Source of the DNA: Anaerolineales bacterium
Lineage (GTDB): Bacteria; Chloroflexota; Anaerolineae; Anaerolineales; UBA4823
Reading direction: 5' to 3'
NCBI GenBank assembly: GCA_016932955.1
Contig: JAFGBV010000214.1
Span: forward strand, 1-9,991
Length of the DNA: 9,991 nucleotides
Part shown: in pieces, positions 6,683-9,991 of the stretch
How positions within the stretch are numbered: the first letter of the stretch is position 1
Layout: every line of letters starts with the position of its first letter
Notes under the pieces: generated by a model
Seen by the model: the letters and a program-made list of their open reading frames with translations, nothing else
Database searches by the model: none
What the model was told of the DNA's origin: nothing
Program-made: the position numbers and the translations under genes

Positions 6683-7579
6683 ATGGCAACAATCAAGAAG
6701 ACTTCCATACACCTTATCCGGCTGGCATTGGTATTTATTGCGATGTCCATTGCCTATATCATCAGTACGATATCTTTTACGCAGGCAGAGACCAATATGA
6801 CGCCAGAAGAAGCAAGTTGGGCGGGATTGGCGCTATTCCTTGTCTCTGCGATCAATGCGCTGGTTTTAGCTTATCCCATTCTGCTCTCACACTGGTATGG
6901 GATAAGGCTGGTTAGTGCAGTGATCATCGTGCAGTTTGGCGTAGAGACCTTCATGACACAGATTGAGACGCTCTTTTTCAACAGCGCCATTCAGATGAGC
7001 GCGACCGAGTTGGTTGGTCTCGTCACATCGGGTTTGATACGAGCTGTGATCTTTGCACCATTAGCAGTATTATTGCTTGGCAGGATGAAAAAAGAGAGAC
7101 TTCCAGAAGAAAAGATCATCGGCTTCAAACATCCCAAATGGTGGATCATTTTTGCTTCCCTGGCTGTTTTGTATGTGGTGATTTACTTCATGTTCGGGTA
7201 TTTTGTTGCCTGGCAATGGGAAGAGACGCGATTATTTTATTCGGGAACAAGCGATATTAAACCATTTGTCACCCATTTTGCGGATTTGTTCCGTACAAAC
7301 CCCGGGATCCTGCCATTCCAATTACTTCGCGGCGTGTTATGGACAGCGCTGGCCACGCTGATTGCAGAAATGATGAAGGCAGAACGATGGAAAGTTGCCC
7401 TGGCAGTCGCTTTGATCTTCGCCGGGCTGTTATCTTCCGGCATTGGCTTATTCCCCAATCCCTATATGCCTCCCGCTGTGCGCCAGTCCCACTTCTTCGA
7501 AATATTGCTCTCCATGTTGGCATTTGGCAGTATTGCAGGCTGGGTAATCTATGGCCGAGAGAAGCGCAATACCATATAA
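6683..7579 (+). CDS. Polytopic membrane protein of unknown function
   Basis: A 298-residue protein with about six to eight hydrophobic segments (from this start roughly 10-32, 45-67, 73-92, 110-132, 148-172, 240-257 and 270-290). The first segment may be a signal anchor. No enzymatic motif or family is recognised. The reading frame is open back to an ATG at 6614, but those 69 bases contain the hairpin at 6621-6654. The ATG at 6683, with GAGG at 6671-6674 and a basic MATIKK N-terminus before the first helix, is preferred. The gene looks more AT-rich than the serine hydrolase. It follows the XRE/DUF4870 gene on the same strand and may be co-expressed with it; a target or partner role is only a guess. 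Confidence 0.7.
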   Translation: MATIKKTSIHLIRLALVFIAMSIAYIISTISFTQAETNMTPEEASWAGLALFLVSAINALVLAYPILLSHWYGIRLVSAVIIVQFGVETFMTQIETLFFNSAIQMSATELVGLVTSGLIRAVIFAPLAVLLLGRMKKERLPEEKIIGFKHPKWWIIFASLAVLYVVIYFMFGYFVAWQWEETRLFYSGTSDIKPFVTHFADLFRTNPGILPFQLLRGVLWTALATLIAEMMKAERWKVALAVALIFAGLLSSGIGLFPNPYMPPAVRQSHFFEILLSMLAFGSIAGWVIYGREKRNTI

Positions 7580-7629
7580 GCTCTTACAATCCTGCAAATG
7601 ACATGATTTCACCACACTTAGGAGGAGCT

Positions 7630-7893
7630 ATGTCCAACCGGCGGAGGCTTGCGCGTGAACGGCTAGAAATTTACCTGGTGCATCTGATCCTGGCGTATCG
7701 CTATATCATCATGACCGGTGGGCTGCTCCTGCTGCTGTGTGCGATCGCGGTCACATTCACAGAGGCGCTTGCAGGCGCGATCATCCTGCTGCCTGCCACA
7801 TACCTGCTCCTGCTCAGCAATTCCTACAATCTCGCTCTCTACACCGCCAGAGTGGGAGCCTGGATCGGGACGCTGGGAAGGTATGACGATTGA
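7630..7893 (+). CDS. Small two-helix membrane protein
   Basis: An 87-residue protein starting at ATG 7630 behind a strong AGGAGG-type ribosome site (7620-7626). The basic N-terminus (MSNRRRLARERLEIYLVHL) is followed by two hydrophobic helices at about residues 25-45 and 48-68, then a short tail ending GRYDD. The frame is open much further upstream, back to about 7339, but that overlaps the previous gene in another frame. No family is recognised. It is on the same strand as the two preceding genes, 50 bases after the last, and may belong to the same transcript. Confidence 0.65.
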   Translation: MSNRRRLARERLEIYLVHLILAYRYIIMTGGLLLLLCAIAVTFTEALAGAIILLPATYLLLLSNSYNLALYTARVGAWIGTLGRYDD

Positions 7894-7925
7894 TATCCGT
7901 TGCCCACAACAACCTCAAATCCCCT

Positions 7926-7931
7926 TATAAT
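7926..7931 (+). promoter_or_regulatory. Possible -10 box before the FGE-like gene
   Basis: A perfect TATAAT lies 59 bases before the ATG at 7991. The best -35 candidate, TTGCCC (7900-7905), has a 20-base spacer and is poor, so this promoter is only tentative. Confidence 0.35.
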
Positions 7932-7990
7932 AAAGGTGATGGCTCGGGCAGATCATTAGGGTACGCGTTTTTTGTGCGAGGAGGATTGCC

Positions 7991-8860
7991 ATGAAAAATA
8001 GTTATCATCAAAGGTTATGCTTATACGTTCCATTACTTATCATGCTAACCGGCATCGTGTTGATCGTCATGCCGGCATCCGCGGACACCCTGCAGCCCAG
8101 TGACAACTATTTTGTCTATTTGCCGCTGGTCATCCGAGAAGGTGATGAGGTCGACATCAGCAATATGGTTCTGATCCCAGAAGGCGAGTTCGAGATGGGC
8201 TGCGAGTCGGGGTGCTCTGATAATGATGAGATGCCACTCCACACAGTGTTCCTGGATGCGTATTATATTGACATCTACGAGGTCACCAATGCCAAGTACG
8301 CCGAATGTGTGGATGCCGGGGCCTGCGAAGAGCCCAATGGCGACAATTCCTACACCCGTGGCCATTATTTTGGCAATCCGACTTATGACGACTACCCGGT
8401 GATCCTGGTCAGCTGGTATCAGGCTAACGACTACTGCGCCTGGCGGGGCGGGCGCCTGCCGACCGAAGCGGAATGGGAGAAAGCGGCGCGCGGCACCCAT
8501 TACCGCCTATATCCCTGGGGCGACGACTACCCAACCTGTGATTTCGCCAATGGCAACAATAATGCTTGCGGCATCAACGACACCGATGAGGTGGGCAGCT
8601 ACCCGAAGGGGGCCAGCCCCTACGATGTGATGGACTTGGCGGGCAATGTCTGGGAATGGGTGAACGACTGGTACGACGAAGATTACTACCAGAATTCGCC
8701 GGACAGTAATCCAACAGGGCCGGAAAACGGTACATACCGCATCATGCGGGGTGGCTCGTGGGGCAGCATCAATGGCTTGATGACCTCCTATCGCAATGGA
8801 ACCAACTTACCGACAAAAACGAGTGTTACGGCCGGTTTCCGCTGCGTGGTTGAGCCATGA
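7991..8860 (+). CDS. Secreted formylglycine-generating-enzyme-like (SUMF1-fold) protein
   Basis: A 289-residue exported protein. Residues 1-32 are a Sec signal peptide (hydrophobic 10-28, likely cut after ASA). A short linker with [11 protein letters not shown] (40-50) is of the kind common in secreted Chloroflexota proteins. Residues about 57-288 are an FGE-sulfatase domain: [13 protein letters not shown] (59-71), [15 protein letters not shown] (93-107), [14 protein letters not shown] (155-168), YPWGDD (174-179), [14 protein letters not shown] (215-228), [10 protein letters not shown] (250-259) and AGFRCV (281-286). True FGEs carry two active-site cysteines after GGSW (the GGS-C...C-YR region). 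Here that stretch reads [17 protein letters not shown] with neither cysteine, so conversion of sulfatase cysteine to formylglycine is unlikely; ligand binding or another role is more probable. The start is supported by GAGGAGG six bases before the ATG. It is followed by a strong terminator. Confidence 0.9.
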   Translation: MKNSYHQRLCLYVPLLIMLTGIVLIVMPASADTLQPSDNYFVYLPLVIREGDEVDISNMVLIPEGEFEMGCESGCSDNDEMPLHTVFLDAYYIDIYEVTNAKYAECVDAGACEEPNGDNSYTRGHYFGNPTYDDYPVILVSWYQANDYCAWRGGRLPTEAEWEKAARGTHYRLYPWGDDYPTCDFANGNNNACGINDTDEVGSYPKGASPYDVMDLAGNVWEWVNDWYDEDYYQNSPDSNPTGPENGTYRIMRGGSWGSINGLMTSYRNGTNLPTKTSVTAGFRCVVEP

Positions 8861-8864
8861 GGCA

Positions 8865-8900
8865 AGACCGGCCGTTTGCCACAAAGCAAACGGCCGGTCT
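8865..8900 (+). terminator. Strong hairpin terminator after the FGE-like gene
   Basis: AGACCGGCCGTTTGC (8865-8879) is perfectly complementary to GCAAACGGCCGGTCT (8886-8900), a 15-bp stem with a six-base loop, five bases after the stop codon. Only ATTATAG follows instead of a full T-run, but stem strength and position make a terminator likely. It also marks the border to the tRNA fragment. Confidence 0.75.
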
Positions 8901-8913
8901 ATTATAGACAAAG

Positions 8914-8959
8914 TGACCCATGCAGGACTCGAACCTGCAACCAACTGATTAAGAGTCAG
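8914..8959 (-). pseudogene. 3' fragment of tRNA-Lys(CTT), probable attachment-site remnant
   Basis: Read on the minus strand, CTGACTCTTAATCAG (8959-8945) is the anticodon arm with anticodon CTT in loop CTCTTAA. It is followed by a variable region, the T arm GCAGG-TTCGAGT-CCTGC, the acceptor 3' strand ATGGGTC (8921-8915) and discriminator A (8914). No CCA is encoded. A complete gene would need a D arm and GACCCAT upstream, but neither is present above 8959. Position 27 is C opposite T43, a mismatch, so tRNA identity starts at about position 28. This is the usual footprint left by integration of an element into a tRNA 3' half. Confidence 0.8.
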
Positions 8960-8979
8960 GTGATTTAATGTCAGTTAGT

Positions 8980-9171
8980 TTAATCGGTTAGCCTGCACAA
9001 AAATGGGGCGTATTTCTTGTGAGCACTTCTAAAATCCTTGTCAAGCAGCTTTCCATAGTGCCGTTGGGTGACTTGGGTGTTTGAGTGTTCAAGCAGTTGG
9101 GATAGCTTGCCAATATCCCCCGTTCGCAAGAAGTTGTGCGCAAAAGCGTGACGCCGGTTATGGGGATTCCA
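8980..9171 (-). pseudogene. Tyrosine recombinase/integrase, C-terminal remnant
   Basis: A 63-codon open stretch on the minus strand with no start, bounded upstream by a TAA at 9174-9172. It encodes the end of the catalytic domain of a tyrosine recombinase: PHNRRHAFAHNFLRTGDIGK carries the HxxRH box, LLEHSNTQVTQ carries the box II His, and QRHYGKLLDK carries the nucleophile Tyr (residue 39 of the fragment). The first catalytic Arg, the Lys strand and the N-terminal DNA-binding domain are absent, so the gene is dead. It reads toward the tRNA-Lys fragment, and its stop lies 20 bases away, the classic integrase/att layout. The sequence upstream to 9350 shows no recognisable integrase in the other minus frames, so truncation by deletion or rearrangement is more likely than one frameshift. 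Confidence 0.8.
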
Positions 9172-9589
9172 TTATGCCTGTGAAAACCTGTCGTCATCAC
9201 CCCGGTTTGTAATCCTGCGCTTGTGGCAGGAGCAGATTGAAAGGCTGCCTGGCTGGCAGGTGCATCGCCCAAAGGCTACCGGGCTATCACCGTGGATATT
9301 GCCGCCTTCTGACATCCGGCGCTGCAGAATTGCCCGAGCAAGCACTATCATCCGGCCGCTAATCGGGTGTTACCAGCGGTGATCTTCGTGTGATCGGGAA
9401 AGTTTGTCAAATCGGCGGTCAACGCCTGGTCTGTTCGCTGGCTTTCGAGCGGGTGCATCCAAAGAATCCCTGCGAGAGCCGGTTGTGGCAGGGTTTGTTG
9501 CGCTGGGCATACCGCCATTTGGCTGCCAACGATTATATAGGGGATATTACTCCATCCAGACGCCTGATATAGGTTAGCCAAAAACATTA
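9172..9589. other. Region without an intact gene; possible remnant of a plus-strand ORF
   Basis: No open frame here has a convincing start, ribosome site and known family. A plus-strand frame open from 9363 to the TAG at 9570-9572 encodes a peptide with VIGKVCQIGGQRLVCSLAFE and a later LWQGLLRWAYRHL. It faintly resembles the C-terminal end of some glycoside-hydrolase-like proteins, but this is a weak impression. The rest of the stretch has only short, stop-broken frames. Together with the adjacent dead integrase, it looks like decayed DNA between the att remnant and the gene at the right edge. Confidence 0.3.
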
Positions 9590-9991
9590 TCAATCTGGAG
9601 ACAAGTACGCCATCGCCAAACTGGCCTCATCATCCATTGCCAGATCCAGGTGGCATCCGGGCCGGTAATCGGACACGGTAATTAACCGTATTGCCTGGCA
9701 GGTGGCCTCAGTACACTTGATCCAATTGGTTATGCTGTTGGGCGAGTCATAGAAGAAGTCTCGGCGGAAGCTCACGCCTGACTCATCCAGGTTCACCGCC
9801 AGGGGGAATATCTGTGCTTCCATCAAATCCTGGAAGAAGTGCGTCCCAAGTGAAGGCTCTGGGGCAACGCCCACCCCTTTGCCGGATATTTCTACCAGCG
9901 CACCGGTATGGCAAATATCCGAATAACATACGTATACACCCAGGTCGGTGTTCAGCGAACCCCAACGACCAGGGCCAACGCAGATGAATGA
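9590..9991 (-). CDS. PEP/pyruvate-binding domain protein, C-terminal part (runs off window)
   Basis: The last 133 residues of a minus-strand gene whose 5' part is outside the window; the stop is TGA at 9592-9590. The frame is open to base 9991, so the ATG at 9874 is internal. Segments such as VGPGRWGSLNTDLGVYVCYS, then EPSLGTHFFQDLMEAQIFPL, and the ending YRPGCHLDLAMDDEASLAMAY match my memory of the C-terminal end of PEP/pyruvate-binding proteins (ATP-grasp domain related to PPDK and PEP synthase). Members of this group are often large signalling or phosphotransfer proteins; the substrate cannot be told from this piece. It is not clear whether it belongs to the integrated element or to the chromosome. 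Confidence 0.65.
   Translation of the reverse strand, partial: SFICVGPGRWGSLNTDLGVYVCYSDICHTGALVEISGKGVGVAPEPSLGTHFFQDLMEAQIFPLAVNLDESGVSFRRDFFYDSPNSITNWIKCTEATCQAIRLITVSDYRPGCHLDLAMDDEASLAMAYLSPD

Noticed and set aside
7339..7629. Upstream extension of the small membrane protein to 184 residues
   Set aside because: The extension overlaps the preceding gene out of frame, while AGGAGG before ATG 7630 fits the short form.
8045..8500. Minus-strand ORF of 151 residues
   Set aside because: Antisense shadow of the FGE-like gene, with no recognisable domain.
8865..8900. CRISPR repeat or mobile-element inverted repeat
   Set aside because: A single hairpin right after a stop codon with no repeat array or transposase; a terminator explains it better.
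8914..8990. Intact tRNA gene
   Set aside because: Only the anticodon arm, T arm and acceptor 3' strand are present; no D arm or matching GACCCAT strand exists upstream on the minus strand.
9348..9593. Minus-strand ORF of 81 residues
   Set aside because: No ribosome site or family, and it overlaps a plus-strand frame of equal weakness; neither can be supported as a gene.

Overview
The window looks like chromosomal DNA from a Chloroflexota bacterium, probably an Anaerolineae relative. This is inferred from protein style: a Pro/Glu/Val/Thr linker behind a lipobox, a secreted protein with a YLPLVIR-type stretch after its signal peptide, a SurE with a GHDVTYSGTV segment, and an XRE regulator fused to a DUF4870-like membrane domain. 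No rRNA or universal marker is present, so the assignment is tentative.

Left part (1-4350, all genes on the minus strand): a phosphate-response block. In the direction of transcription it holds a PhoB/PhoP-type response regulator (4166-3459), its PhoR-type membrane histidine kinase (3455-1701) with a terminator, an unlisted 32-residue membrane ORF (1544-1446) overlapping the start of surE by 4 bases, surE nucleotidase (1449-643), and the start of a PstS-like phosphate-binding lipoprotein (539 to beyond base 1). Upstream of each of the three transcription units are runs of TTAACA-like hexamers with an 11-bp period. They resemble the PhoP box of Bacillus, with four hexamers before the small ORF/surE, three or four before pstS and two before the regulator. 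The simplest reading is a self-contained Pho regulon: the kinase/regulator pair senses phosphate shortage and drives phosphate capture (PstS) and phosphate release from nucleotides (SurE). The regulator has a perfect TATAAT six bases before its ATG, which suggests a leaderless transcript.

Middle part (4352-8900, plus strand): a beta-lactamase-fold serine hydrolase; an XRE/DUF4870 regulator with its own promoter and a repeat-rich candidate operator, followed by a polytopic membrane protein and a small two-helix membrane protein; and a secreted formylglycine-generating-enzyme-like (SUMF1-fold) protein that lacks the catalytic cysteines. A 15-bp perfect hairpin closes this part.

Right part (8914-9991): a site of past integration and decay. 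A 3'-half fragment of tRNA-Lys(CTT), minus strand, lies 20 bases beyond the stop codon of an N-terminally truncated tyrosine recombinase. About 420 bases without an intact gene follow. The window ends inside a minus-strand gene whose C-terminus resembles PEP/pyruvate-binding (PPDK_N type) proteins.
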